NCBI GenBank assembly: GCA_024803745.1
Contig: JANJXV010000024.1
Coordinates: forward strand, 19,043,927 to 19,107,926
Direction of reading: 5' to 3'
DNA from: Megascapheus bottae
Lineage: Eukaryota; Chordata; Mammalia; Rodentia; Geomyidae
Length of the DNA stretch: 64,000 bases
In this document: positions 10,384 through 20,279 of the stretch, in pieces
Numbering within the stretch: position 1 is the stretch's first letter
How the letters are laid out: every line of letters starts with the position of its first letter
Notes under the pieces: model-generated
Told to the model about the DNA's origin: nothing
What the model saw: the letters and a program-made list of their open reading frames with translations, nothing else
Database searches by the model: none
Position numbers and translations under genes: made by a program

Positions 10384-10868
10384 GGTGGAACAGTGGCCAC
10401 TTCCTTTATATAAATTACAAAAACTAAGAGAGATAATATCAGAACAGCTGACTCTAGGGCACATCAGGCCCTCTCTAAGCCCTTGGAATAGTCCTGTGTT
10501 TGTCATACAGAAGTCCTCAGGAAAATGGAGACTGTTACAGGACCTAAGAAAGATTAATGAGCAGATGGTTCACATTGGTACCCCCTTGTGAGGGTTGCCT
10601 TGGATCCCCTTCATCCCTCAAGACTTCACCCTCACTGTGATTGATATCAAGGATTGCTTCTTTTCTATTCCTCTAGATCCCCGGGATTGTGAAAAATTTG
10701 CCTTCTCCATTCCCTCAATCAATTTCCAGGGGTCAGATGAAAGATATGAGTGGGTGGTGCTGTCCCAACGCATGGCCAATAGCCCTGCCTTTTGTCAACA
10801 TTATGTTTCACAAATTCTGCAACCCCTTCGGAGGAGATCAGATATAACTATATATATATGTGTGTGTG

Positions 10869-10903
<35 letters not shown>

Positions 10904-10924
10904 ATGATATTATTATAGGGGCAA
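10384..10924 (+). pseudogene. pol: ERV-B reverse transcriptase, N-terminal half (broken)
   Basis: The frame 10385-10591 shows the RT start ([35 protein letters not shown]). After a stop at 10589-10591 the frame 10595-10918 gives VIDIKDCFFSIPLD (first catalytic Asp) and the VLSQRMANSP region, where Arg replaces the usual Gly of the QGM motif. The catalytic YMDD lies at 10897-10908, but a TA/TG microsatellite just before it shifts the frame. After YMDDIIIGA the similarity to RT ends; thumb, connection and RNase H are not seen. Confidence 0.9.
10848..10902 (+). repeat. (TA)n/(TG)n microsatellite at the RT active site
   Basis: TA, then TG, then TA units run directly into the Tyr-Met codons of YMDD. 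In-frame reading gives Ile-Tyr repeats. Confidence 0.9.
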
Positions 10925-11244
10925 TAACAATGCCTCACCTGGAATTAAAACAGTCGGAGCTACTATCTCCTCCCAGGCCTTAAGTTCCCGGCTCCTAGAA
11001 ACTCTGCGGCAGGCCCCAGCTCCTGGGCATAGGTAGCCTAGCAGCATCTTAGCAAATGGCACATCCCTTGCCCTGGCCAGAGCCATTCAGCCGCTGTTCT
11101 TAAAGAGGACCTGCCCTATAATCTCTAAGGAGAGACAAGATACGGATGTTGTGGCATTCTACGATGACTGCATTAGTTATGAGAAAATTGACATAAAACT
11201 GCTCCCCAGATTCTAGGGGCCACAGTCTAATAGCATGACACTCT
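10925..11244 (+). other. Unassigned segment within ERV-B pol region
   Basis: Follows RT with no recognisable thumb or RNase H sequence and no long frame. It may be degraded protease/RT linker of a second element, since a second RT start follows. Confidence 0.4.
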
Positions 11245-11490
11245 ATAGGTGGAGCAGTGGCTTATTGGCGGGAAAAACAATTGGAGCTACTAAAATTAAT
11301 ACAGGAACGTCTTCAGAAATCCCCATTTTTGTTATCATAAGGATCAGGCAAATACAGGTTTCAAATACAGGTTTCTTCATGATCTCCCCGCAGTAAATAT
11401 ACCCATGGAGGCCACTCAACCAGGGCTCCCAAGTCTTTCATCAATTACTAATAATTTGTATAATTATGCTATTGAGATAAAGGATTGCTT
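11245..11490 (+). pseudogene. pol: Second RT N-terminal fragment (different element)
   Basis: Reading across frames, this stretch shows VEQW, then EKQLELLKLIQERLQ, then SP.FV, FLHDLPAVN, QPGLPS and IEIKDCFF: the same RT motifs already seen at 10384-10680, in the same order but clearly diverged. It ends in a T run at about 11490-11502. So pol contains two RT starts in tandem. It is broken by several shifts and a small 'caaatacaggttt' duplication at 11348-11371. Confidence 0.65.
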
Positions 11491-11502
11491 TTTTTTTTTT
11501 TA

Positions 11503-11739
11503 ATAAACAGTGGTTTTCCTTTACCGCCCCTCCTATAACAACCTTTTTTGGAAAAGACGCCCAGGTTTAAAGCAAAGGCCTCCGGAGGTAAGTAAAAGTC
11601 GGCTGACCAGCCTGTATGTCTGTTTAGAAAGTACACTGTGGGCCAAAAAGCTGGATGCAGCAAGCTCTCTAAGGCCTGGGTGGTCAAGGGACGCCTTGAC
11701 CCACTTCTGAGTTTCTCGTCAGTAGCAGGGCATGCCTGA
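11503..11739. other. Unassigned segment before element X
   Basis: A minus frame (11469-11687) is open for 72 codons but has no motif that I recognise. No clear repeat identity. Confidence 0.35.
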
Positions 11740-12137
11740 GAGTCTCACCAGCAAGACATGTCTAAATCTAAATAAGTTGTTTGGTGAGAACATTCATCTG
11801 AGTTCATGTTTTTGTGTTAAATGTATCCGATTGAGTCCCATTTTCTTGTTATGAGTCAATGTCTGGTTTTGTTTGAGAATAGGTTAGGATGGCCTTCGCT
11901 GCCCAGTTACCAGGGAACGAAAATTTCCGTAGGGGAGGCACCCCCTGAGTTCAGGGCCCCATGGTCTTTCCGTCACTCTGGTAGTTTAAGGCCAGGCATG
12001 CCATCAGAAATTTGGGAGATACTTAAAAGTCTCTACTTCTCTGTCTTGTTTTTGTTACATGTTTTTCCTTGGGTATTTTTTTCTTGTCTGGTTTTGTCCT
12101 TGAAATTGATACCAGTCCTAAATATGGGTCCTTGTGG

Positions 12138-12165
12138 TTTGTGTGTGTGTGTGTGTGTGTGTGTA
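12138..12165 (+). repeat. (TG)n microsatellite
   Basis: About 13 TG units inside element X. The second copy (60637-60655) has a shorter, interrupted version. Confidence 0.9.
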
Positions 12166-12955
12166 CACATCCTTTTTATCTATTTGAATATATCCGGGGA
12201 GTAAAAGTTTTGGCCCCACCTGGGGTAGGTTTCAGGCCTGGTATGGCCCCTCCCACTCAGCTGCAGTTGAGGCGAGCCGAGGTCAGACAAAGAAGCTGCA
12301 GGCTTAGTCTAGTTTCCCTTTTCCTAACAGCCAGCTGAAGTGACAGTCTGGAGACAGTTGGAGGCAGGACGCAGACTTCAATCTTAGTTCCCCTAGGTTT
12401 AAGACTCCCACTCAACTTTCATCCGCAAAAAGTATTATGGTAATAAGTTGCCTTGTTACAAAGCTTTCTTTTAAAACTTGGTTGTCACCTGCAAGAGTAA
12501 AATTGGCAAAATTCTCTTGACACAAACTTCCGGAAAATGTACAGCTGATATTAATTTTGCGTGCTTTAAGATCTTTGACTATGAATGTGTGTATGTGAAT
12601 GGGTGTGAGTGAATATATTCAAGGTTAAATTGTCAGCATCCAAAACAATGGATAAATTCATATTTGAAACACAAAGGCAATTGGGTAAATCTAAGTCTAA
12701 ACTTCAAGAAAATTATTAGGTTTGAATGCTTTCCAATGTCTCAAAGGCTGAAATCTGCATTAAAAAAAATCTGGTGTTGTAATGCATAGAGCTGTTTACA
12801 TTGTAAACATTGTCTCTTGTTTAGCCCAGAGGCATTAGGGCATTTGGAATTTATTTCCTTGAGTTAAAGTTTGGAGATATGCATCAAAATTTAAATGTGA
12901 ATTTGTTTATCAGTATCAGAAGCTTTGCCTGCCTGTCTTAAAACTGTTTAGGTAT

Positions 12956-13135
12956 GGGGCTGGGCGTTTGGCCTAGTGGTAGAGTGCTTGCCTAGCATGC
13001 ACAAAGGTTCAATTCCTCAGTACCACATACATAGAAAAAAGCCGGAAGTGGTGCTGAGGCTCAAGTAGTAGAGTGCTAGCTTTGAGAAAGTCCAAGGACA
13101 GTGCTCAGGCCCTGAGCTCAAGCCCAGGACTGGCA

Positions 13136-13168
<33 letters not shown>
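12956..13168 (+). mobile_element. ID-like composite SINE with (AAAT)n tail
   Basis: Full two-monomer SINE: ID-like left half (tggcctagtggtagagtg), tRNA-like right half and an AAAT-repeat tail. It is flanked by aactgtttaggta (12942-12954) and aactttttaggta (13169-13181). The second X copy near 63300 lacks the SINE and shows the uninterrupted site. Confidence 0.95.
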
Positions 13169-13170
<2 letters not shown>

Positions 13171-13440
13171 CTTTTTAGGTAATCAAATGCCAAGAGAAAG
13201 GACCCTAAAAAACTTAAGATAGTCCTGTGTGACCATCTTTGGGGGTGAGAGGTGAACTGGCAAAGGTGCAGCTTTGGGTAAGAAGATAAGCTGACACAAA
13301 GGCTGTTCATCTAAACCTGGTTAGATGGACTGAGTGGACTGTCTTTGCCCTTCTTCCTTGCAGACTGACACTGGAAATCTGATGGTAAGTGGGTGATCTG
13401 ATTAGTATTTCTTAAACTTGCCTCCTAATGATTCAAGTCA

Positions 13441-14200
13441 GATCCCTGCCAAATGAACTGACTCATTTAATTGGAGAAGGTTGCATCAGAGATTCCCCCT
13501 GGTCCCTATAAAGGACTTTAAAAAGATTGTGAGGACATGTAAATCGTGCATGCCATTTTTACAAGTCCCACCTCTACAGTCCCCTGGGGTCAATTCCTGG
13601 CACCTTAAACCTAACGTTATCTGGCAGACTGATGTAACCGACTATGCACCCTTTGGAAAATTAAAATACGTATTTATGTCTATAGATACTCATTCACATG
13701 TTTGTTGGGCTACTGCACATTCCTGTGAAAGAGCCCGACACGCTGAAAGCCATGTTTTACAATGTTTTGCTATCTTGGGTTTACCCTTACAGGTTAAAAT
13801 GGATAATGGGCCTTGTTTTATGAGCAAATCATTACAAGATTTTTTTCAGACTTGGAATATTAAACATACCACTGGGATACCATATAATCCCAGGGACAAG
13901 CTATAATTGAGAGACAAAATAAGACCTTAAAAAATCAACTAATGAAACAAAAAGGGGGAGGCAACCCCCATGATCAATTGAGGATAGACATGCTTACACT
14001 GATCATTTTAAATTTTTCCAAGGATCAGCCTCTGACTGCCTTTCGGAGACATTGGTCTAATCAGACACCTTATTTAAAGGTTGAAGTCTGTTGGAGAGAT
14101 CCTCTTTCTGGCTCATGGAGAGGCCCTGATCCCCTGATTAGTGTGGGGAAAGGATTTGGATGAGTCTTCCCAGTGGGGGAACCAAACCCAATTTGACTAC
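13441..14200 (+). pseudogene. pol: ERV-B integrase (frameshifted)
   Basis: The zinc domain keeps CKSC (about 13537-13548) and a His upstream, but the first His of HHCC appears changed and a shift lies before 13481. The core keeps Asp at 13631-13633 and Asp at 13802-13804, and the catalytic Glu at 13909-13911 in the next frame. Asp-to-Glu spacing is 107 bases where 108 gives D-X35-E, so a single-base deletion explains the break. The C-terminal WRDPLSGSWRGPDPLI segment lies at about 14095-14140. The enzyme would have inserted viral cDNA. Confidence 0.9.
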
Positions 14201-14299
14201 TGACTAGAGATTTAAAATATTGTCAGCAAACTAAAATATAATTACCCAAGAGCACTCCCTCTTGAGGTATGATTTTCCTTCTCCCTCTCGTTCACAGAA

Positions 14300-14642
14300 A
14301 TGAGGAGACTATACCTCAGTCGCCTTCTCCTCATCCTGGGCATCATTATCCATGCCACCCATAAAGACACTAGTTTGGACCTACAATCTCAAGTTGATTC
14401 CCTGGCTGCAGTAGTCCTCCAAAATCGTCGAGGCCTTGATCTGCTTAAAAAGGCTGCAGGAGGTTCTCAACCGCCGCCAAAATGAACTCGATGCAAACTC
14501 TCTCTGGACTGCACTAAATGGTTGGCTCCCTGACTCTCTCCCCTGCGTGGGCCCCTTGGTTACAGTGATCCTTGTATTTACATTCAGACCTTGGGTGATC
14601 AATAAGCTCCTTCAGTTTCTTAGGTTAAAGCTGTTCAGCTAA
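14300..14642 (+). pseudogene. env: ERV-B env remnant: signal peptide fused to TM subunit
   Basis: ATG 14300 opens a frame whose first 22 codons form a hydrophobic signal-like stretch. About 15 codons later it reads directly into the TM subunit, with the conserved [10 protein letters not shown] segment (about 14419-14448) typical of gamma-type and type-D env. The whole surface subunit, the cleavage site and the fusion peptide are missing. The CX6CC part is lost, and the membrane-spanning end (about 14541-14620, VTVILVFTF) lies in the next frame. It is non-functional as an entry protein. Confidence 0.8.
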
Positions 14643-14930
14643 TGGTGGTTCGACAACAATATGCTGTGCTACGAGATGGAGGACTGGGAACCCTATGAGG
14701 TTGGCCCCGGCTCTTCCCAGGATGTACAGGTGTATAGAAGGGTTTCCTTTGCTGACGTTGGCCATCCCCCCTATTTAAAATCTCCATTTGGGTCTGCCAA
14801 CTCTACAGGTGAATTGCCTGAAGAGCTAGAGTGGTAGTCAGTGATGGGTAAGATCCCCACGGGGGGACAAAAGACAGGCACACTCTCGAGTAAGGCAAGC
14901 ACCTGCTTCATAAAACAAAAAAGGGGGAGA
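14643..14930 (+). other. ERV-B post-env region and polypurine tract
   Basis: Degraded env tail and 3' untranslated sequence, ending in the polypurine tract aaaaaagggggaga (about 14917-14930) directly before the 3' LTR. The tract primes plus-strand DNA synthesis in retroviruses. Confidence 0.75.
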
Positions 14931-15397
14931 GGCGGGGCACGTCACATCAGGGAAATGGAAACCTATGCTGTAAAAGGAGGCCCAACTCGTGGCCCAGTGT
15001 CCAATTCCTGGTTTTGGGACCCAACCTGCCTGTCCCCCAGTTGGAAGGCATGGCTGTGGTTTGTGATGTAAAGTAAGGCTACCTCAGGGATTGGCGCCGA
15101 ACACTCCCACCCTCTCAGACAGCACTTGATTCCCCTTCTTTACCTCCCTATCTCTCCCCGCCCTGCCCACCTTTGTGCTAATCGGCTCCTGCATCCTATA
15201 TTGGCTGAATGTACTTCCTCAATAAACGAGTTCCTGCCTTGACAGGTCTCCCTGATGCGTCTGATTTTCCTCCGGTGAGGGAGGGCTGGGTTCGGATTGT
15301 CAGTCGGCCCTCTCCTTTCTTGGCTCGTCCTGGTCGGGGAGGGTTCTGTCTATCCCTCTTGCAGGTCGGAAGGTACCGAGTACTAAAACCCCTGACA
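14931..15397 (+). mobile_element. ERV-B 3' LTR
   Basis: 467 bp. The expected TG start reads GG, so the terminus has mutated; the end is CCTGACA. AATAAA is at 15221-15226. Homologous over its length to 6565-7014. Confidence 0.9.
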
Positions 15398-15403
15398 CAA
15401 ACT

Positions 15404-15712
15404 CACCCAACCACTATGGAAAGCAGTATGGTGATTTCTCAAAGGATTAAACATAGAGCTCCCCTGTAACCCAGCAATCGCACTCCCTGGCATTTACCCA
15501 AATGTCCAGAAACAAGGGCATACTGAAATTACTAGCACAACAATGTTCATTGTAGCATTATTTACCATAGCTAAGATATGGAACCAACCCAGATGCCCCT
15601 CAGTAGATGATTGGATCAAGAAGATTTGGTACTTAAACACAATGGAATTCTATGCTGCCATCAGAAAGAATGACATCACCCCATTCATAAAGAAATAGAC
15701 TTGGATGAAAAG
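15404..15712 (+). mobile_element. L1 ORF2 end, right segment of the split L1
   Basis: Resumes the L1 interrupted at 6558: 'ccactatggaaagcagt', then the [15 protein letters not shown] segment and the W-I-K-K-I-W end. It aligns with 42940-43240. It carries stops and fades out near 15712 without a clear 3' UTR. Confidence 0.85.
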
Positions 15713-16206
15713 TCATCACTATAAACTTCCACTGTAAGTTTTCTAGGGAAAGCCAACTTCCCACATCAAATTGTTAATCTCTCTCTTCTATAAGTAACAG
15801 CAGATATGGAATAACTCAAACCCTGAAGAGTTGAAATCAGTCTCTTGACAACTCTTAGATGCTCTTAACTTCTTAGAATATCATTTCTAAGGAAAATGGT
15901 GCCAATCTGAGGCCTTGACCATTGTTTATTGAACTGTATTGAATGGTGTGTGCTAACGACCTGATTTATGGTGAGAGAAACTTCAGCATCATATAGCAGC
16001 TGGGGACGGAATGACTACACTATATCCTTCATACATGCAACCATGAACTTGACTTCAAACTTCCAGTTAGTTTTCTCAGTGCCTGTGATTTCAGTTGGCT
16101 ATTCTGAAGACTACAGGAAAATTAACATGAAAGTTAAATCATCATTCTAATTTTAGAGCTCTTTTGCAAATATAATGTTTGCATCATCATTATTTTATCC
16201 ATGGAG

Positions 16207-16207
<1 letters not shown>
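15713..16207. other. Unassigned sequence
   Basis: AT-rich and without recognisable repeats or motifs. The short frame 15968-16150 has no supporting evidence. Confidence 0.5.

Positions 16208-16266
<59 letters not shown>
16208..16266 (+). repeat. (TA)n microsatellite, left part
   Basis: About 29 TA units, interrupted by insertion of LTR-D; TA/TG repeat resumes at 16722. Confidence 0.95.
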
Positions 16267-16271
<5 letters not shown>

Positions 16272-16721
16272 GGGCCAGCCGGCAGCAAACCAGGGTTTGC
16301 AGATTGGGATTCCTGAAATAGGGGCAAGGACTAGGAAAAATTAAAAGAGAGACAAACAGATGGAGTTCGGGAGGACTACAGCCCAAGTCAGCAGTCCAAG
16401 AAGGCTGTGAGCTCCAGACTGCCGCCTAAGACTGTCCTGTTTAAGTTCCGACCTTAAAATACTCTTCTTAAAACTAGGGAACTGCCAGAGGCTACATTCA
16501 TACAAAATAGTAAACAAGTCACATATAGGATAAATGAGAAAGGATTAACATTGCTTAAAGTCATCCTGATAAGAACTGATTGACATTGCTTAAAGTTATC
16601 CTGATAAGAACTGATTGACATTGCTTAAAGTTATCCTGATAAGAGTTACTTCCTTGTGTATACAGTTGTGTAGGTCCAAGGTCAGGTCCAAGGTCATTGA
16701 CCCCACAGTCGGTCCCCAACA
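16267..16721 (+). mobile_element. Solo LTR-D, copy 1
   Basis: 455 bp, TGCCGGGGCC...CCCCAACA, homologous to 61533-62028. Flanks are tatata and catata, as expected for insertion in a TA repeat with one change. It carries 2 full and 1 partial 35-bp tandem units (16549-16646). Orientation is uncertain; plus is used because of the TG/CA order only, which is symmetric. Confidence 0.85.
16549..16646 (+). repeat. 35-bp tandem repeat in LTR-D (2.8 units)
   Basis: Unit cattgcttaaag...actgattga, period 35, at 16549, 16584 and 16619 (last partial). One unit fewer than the copy at 61821. Confidence 0.9.
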
Positions 16722-16790
16722 CATATATATGTGTGTATATATATATATACATATATATGTGTGTATATATATAGATATATATTGTTGTTG
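16722..16790 (+). repeat. TA/TG microsatellite, right part
   Basis: catatatatgtgtg-type repeat that continues the tract broken by LTR-D. Confidence 0.9.
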
Positions 16791-16798
16791 TTATTGTT

Positions 16799-17012
16799 AG
16801 CTGTGGGGCTTGAACTTTGGACCTGGGTGCTATCCCTGAGCTCAAGCCTACTGCCCTATCCCTTGAGCCACAGCCTCACTTTCTGTTTTCTAATGATTAA
16901 TTGGAGATAAGAGTCTCAGATTCTTTAGTGCCCAGGCTGGCTTTGAACCTCGATTCTCAGATCTCAGCCTCCTGAGTAGCTAGGATTACAGGTGTGAGTC
17001 ACCGCACCCAGC
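16799..17012 (-). mobile_element. 7SL-type composite SINE, minus
   Basis: The reverse complement reads gctgggtgcggtgactcaca, then the multi-box 'aatcctagctactcaggagg' and the tRNA-like right monomer. Nearly full length. Confidence 0.9.
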
Positions 17013-17346
17013 TTATGGAATATATTTTTAATTGTATTCTTATATACCCGAAGAAAAATCTGAGACTTTCTGTTTGGGTATTTGGGGAATTTTTTTTTTG
17101 GGGGGGGCCTGAAAACTTATTTCCTAAACATTTAAGACCAGAACTCAATTATACCTTTGTTAAAATAGTAAATTAAGAGTAGGAACCATAGAAATGGAAT
17201 CTCCTAAGTATAGCTATATATTTCTATTTATGTTTATGTTTACTTATATAGCTTGTTGGTGATACAAGACCTTGAACTCAGGGCTTAAACTAGCACACTG
17301 TGCTAGGCTCTATCCTGAATGCTTGGATTATGATTGTGAACAAAAC
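17013..17346. other. Unassigned sequence with a T9G8 run
   Basis: Unique AT-rich DNA. A t-run followed by a g-run lies at about 17092-17107. Confidence 0.5.
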
Positions 17347-17360
17347 AAAAATCTTTTGAG

Positions 17361-17545
17361 GAGCCAGGAGTTTGGCCTAGTGGTAGAGTGCTTGCCTGGA
17401 TGGATGAAGACCCAGGTTTGATTCTTTGGTACCACATACATAGAAAAGCCAGAAGTGTGGCTCAAGTGATAGAACGCTCACCTTGAGAAACCCCAAGGAC
17501 AGTGCTCAGGCCTTGAGTTCAGTCCTCAGGACTGGCAAAAAAAAA
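17361..17545 (+). mobile_element. ID-like composite SINE
   Basis: Full length with A tail and a perfect 14-bp target duplication, aaaaatcttttgag, at 17347-17360 and 17546-17559. Confidence 0.95.
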
Positions 17546-17602
17546 AAAAATCTTTTGAGTTCTCAGCACTTCTCCCTAATACTTCTCCCTAATCTAATGA
17601 TT

Positions 17603-17824
17603 CCTTTAATTCTCCGTTTTTGCTGGTAACTGGATGAGCCCAAGGCCTGGAGTTCACACAATTTTCTTTCTTACTTCTGGCATTCTACTACTTGATCCAT
17701 GCTGCCAACGTAGTTTTTGCTGCCCAACTGGAGATGGAGTCTTTTGGACTTTTCTGCCCAAACTGGCTTTAAACCTTAACCCTCCATAACTCTACCTCTA
17801 AAGTAGCTAAAAATCACAGGTTAA
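17603..17824 (-). mobile_element. Old composite SINE, minus
   Basis: Diverged version of the 7SL-type SINE: the reverse of 'gagtagctaggattacaggt' survives as 'aagtagctaaaaatcacagg', with the right monomer heavily mutated. Confidence 0.6.
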
Positions 17825-18204
17825 GCCATTCTTATTTTTTAAACTTATGCATGTGTTCTTCTGACTATTATTAATTACTGGTTAATCAATTTTCCCTGGA
17901 TTTTCAGTTATAGTAAATTTCCTGAAGGAAAGAAAATATATTAATCAATTCTGTTGCTTTTCTGCTTTTTAATCCATTATTATCTCACTTTATTTTAAAA
18001 ATCTCTATTTTCTTAATATATCAATAGGATTCTAGTTTCTTAGAGGAAGCTTATTTTATTAAGTTTGTAGTTTGTCTTTCTATTTCTTATTTAGTTTACC
18101 AATATTAAATATAATGAACTTTCTCTTGAGCTCTGTTTATAGTTAAAGTTTCATATATATAGTATTTTCCATGTTATTTTCTAGATACACTGAATCGTGA
18201 TTTT

Positions 18205-18377
18205 CGTTTTTGTGGGTCATGGGGCTTGAATTCTGGGCTCTGGGTGCCTGGGCCTGAGCTCTTCAGCTCAAGTCTATCACCCTACTCCTTGAGCCACAGT
18301 GCTATTTCCCAGATTTCTGGGGTTAATTGGAGATATGAATCTCACCAACTTTTGTACCAGGTCCGGCTTTGAACTGC
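18205..18377 (-). mobile_element. Composite SINE, minus, truncated
   Basis: Right monomer ('ccttgagccacagtgctatt') and linker are clear. It ends within the left monomer. Confidence 0.85.
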
Positions 18378-18733
18378 ATTAATTTGTTTGTTTTAATAGT
18401 TACTTACACAAGTTTCATTTTGATTTCTAGAGCTTTAACTTTTAGCTTTTGTACTCTCCTTTTAATCACTCTAAGTTCAGACAGTATCAATCAATGTTTT
18501 ATATATTTCATGAGGCTGTGACAAGATGTTTTAAAGTACTGAGTTGCACATAACAGTATACAGTCCTGCCTTATAGGTTTTTATCATCTAATAGCGATTT
18601 CATTCCACCTGGTTCTTAACTAGGGGCAAATCTATCCCACCCTTCTCTAGGGAACTTTTCAGCAATGTGTGGGAATATTTTAGGGTGCCACAGTTATGCC
18701 AGAGAGCACAAAGATGGCCCTGGCATCTGCTAG

Positions 18734-19220
18734 TGTACTGGGGTCCAGAGATGGGACAAACTATGAGACCACTCAGAAGATGATCAGGATATTAGAAGTT
18801 TACTGAGCAAGGAAGGATCTGACTCTTCAGGGCTACACCCCAAGGTTAGGATCTCAGAGAGCAGCCCCAATGTGTAAAAGCCTTAAACCATGAACCCTTA
18901 TGTCTTAGAAATTACTGTGTAAGGCCAGCAAACTGCTAGAGGCGGGGAGGTTCATAACTATAACTTCCATACTTCTTTATGTATAATGAGGATGTATCTG
19001 GTTGTCGTCAGGATGTCTCAAGACACAGCCCTAGTCTGGGTAAACAAATGGCCAGGGGAGGGGGTTAAGTCTATGTAAACGTGGCTGGGGAAGGGTGTTA
19101 AGTCTGGGTAATCAATGACAGGAAAAGGGGGCTAAACCACAGTACCTTATTTCCACAATTCCATTACAACAATACATTCTCCACAGTACAACAATAATAG
19201 TCACCATTTTCCACATTACA
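18734..19220 (-). mobile_element. Probable solo LTR, minus
   Basis: Read on minus: TGTAATGTGG start, pyrimidine-rich U3, AGTAAA at about 18801-18806 in the place of a poly-A signal, and a TTTGTCCC...CCCAGTACA end. Flanking ctag and ctgg could be a 4-bp target duplication with one change. No second copy is in the window, so the family is unnamed. Confidence 0.55.
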
Positions 19221-20279
19221 CTGGATAGAGGCTCTTAAAGATCCCATAAAAAAACAGGCCACACTTTCAACCAAGAATTATCTAGCATCAAATGTCAATA
19301 ATGCAGAGGTTAAAAAAATCCTGTTAATATAAGATGTTCTGATTTCTAATGCTACAGTTTCAGCTCATTGTATATAACTAAAAACTGTGCTGTTTAGGCT
19401 CATTTTTATAGTGCTTAGAGGACACAGCCCATCCCTTGTAATTCATCTATGCTTGTTCATGCATTTCATCGTTGTGCTGATTGTTAAACTGATAATGGGT
19501 TTTATGCTTTAAGCATGTAAGTTTAGAACACATGGACAAATGAGTCCCAATGAAAATGAATTAAGGCAGGAAGTAGAAATTATAAATTATAAATTATTGT
19601 CTCAGCATGTCAAGAGCAAATTGCTCTGGTAGATAGCAGACTGCTATTAAAATAGGGAAGCATTCAGGGATTTGATTAAGCTGGTTAACTATTTTCCTTC
19701 ATTCCTCAAATTTCCTGCAATTGCTATTCAAAATCCCAGTTTAGAAGACCAAACCTGTTAGGTCTAGGGCTTCAGCCAGTGACCAGGATGTGAAAGACTT
19801 CACCAAGTCAGAGGAGCAAACAACGCATCAAAGACATATTTATCTTTCAAGGTGGAAAAGGGGCTAGATCTGGGGAGCTTTTGTAAGGGAGATCCATGAA
19901 CAGGGAATGGAATAGGCAGGCATTGGTCCCTTTGACAGATGGTGGGATAAGAATAGAGCATCACATTGGCCACGGTGTGATTTGACCCAGAGACATGTCT
20001 TCAAGTTTTTGGGTACTGTGGTTTCTCAGATCAAAACAGAAGAATTATAAGCTGGGGTATGGAAAAGAGAATCAAGCTTATGCACATAGCTACACAAAAT
20101 GGAATTATGATAGGAAAATACAGTTACTAAGATCTATTATTGGTTGGCTTTGCAAAAATCTATACCACATCTAGAATAAAGAAAGGGTGCAATCAGGAAA
20201 CCCAAACTCTCAGGGCAGAAGGAAGGATTATAGTGGCAATGAAATGAGACTAAGAAAAGTATAATCCAAAGAGCTTGTT
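19221..20279. other. Unique AT-rich DNA
   Basis: About 1 kb without repeats that I recognise and without coding-like frames. Confidence 0.5.

Larger units (their letters stand above)
11740..13340 (+). repeat. Element X, copy 1 (unassigned interspersed repeat)
   Basis: About 1.4 kb of non-coding sequence shared with 60231-63411 in the same orientation, from 'gcaagacatgtctaaat' to 'ggtgcagct.tggg'. No protein frame is conserved between the copies. It contains a TG microsatellite (about 12138-12165) and a SINE (12956-13168). It sits between RT and integrase of ERV-B, so it may be internal non-coding sequence of a non-autonomous LTR element. I cannot name the family. Confidence 0.7.

Noticed and set aside
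12956..13040. tRNA gene because of A-box-like 'gcctagtggtagagtgctt'
   Set aside because: Part of a SINE with an A-rich tail and target duplication; no complete cloverleaf was seen. The same applies to the other SINEs.
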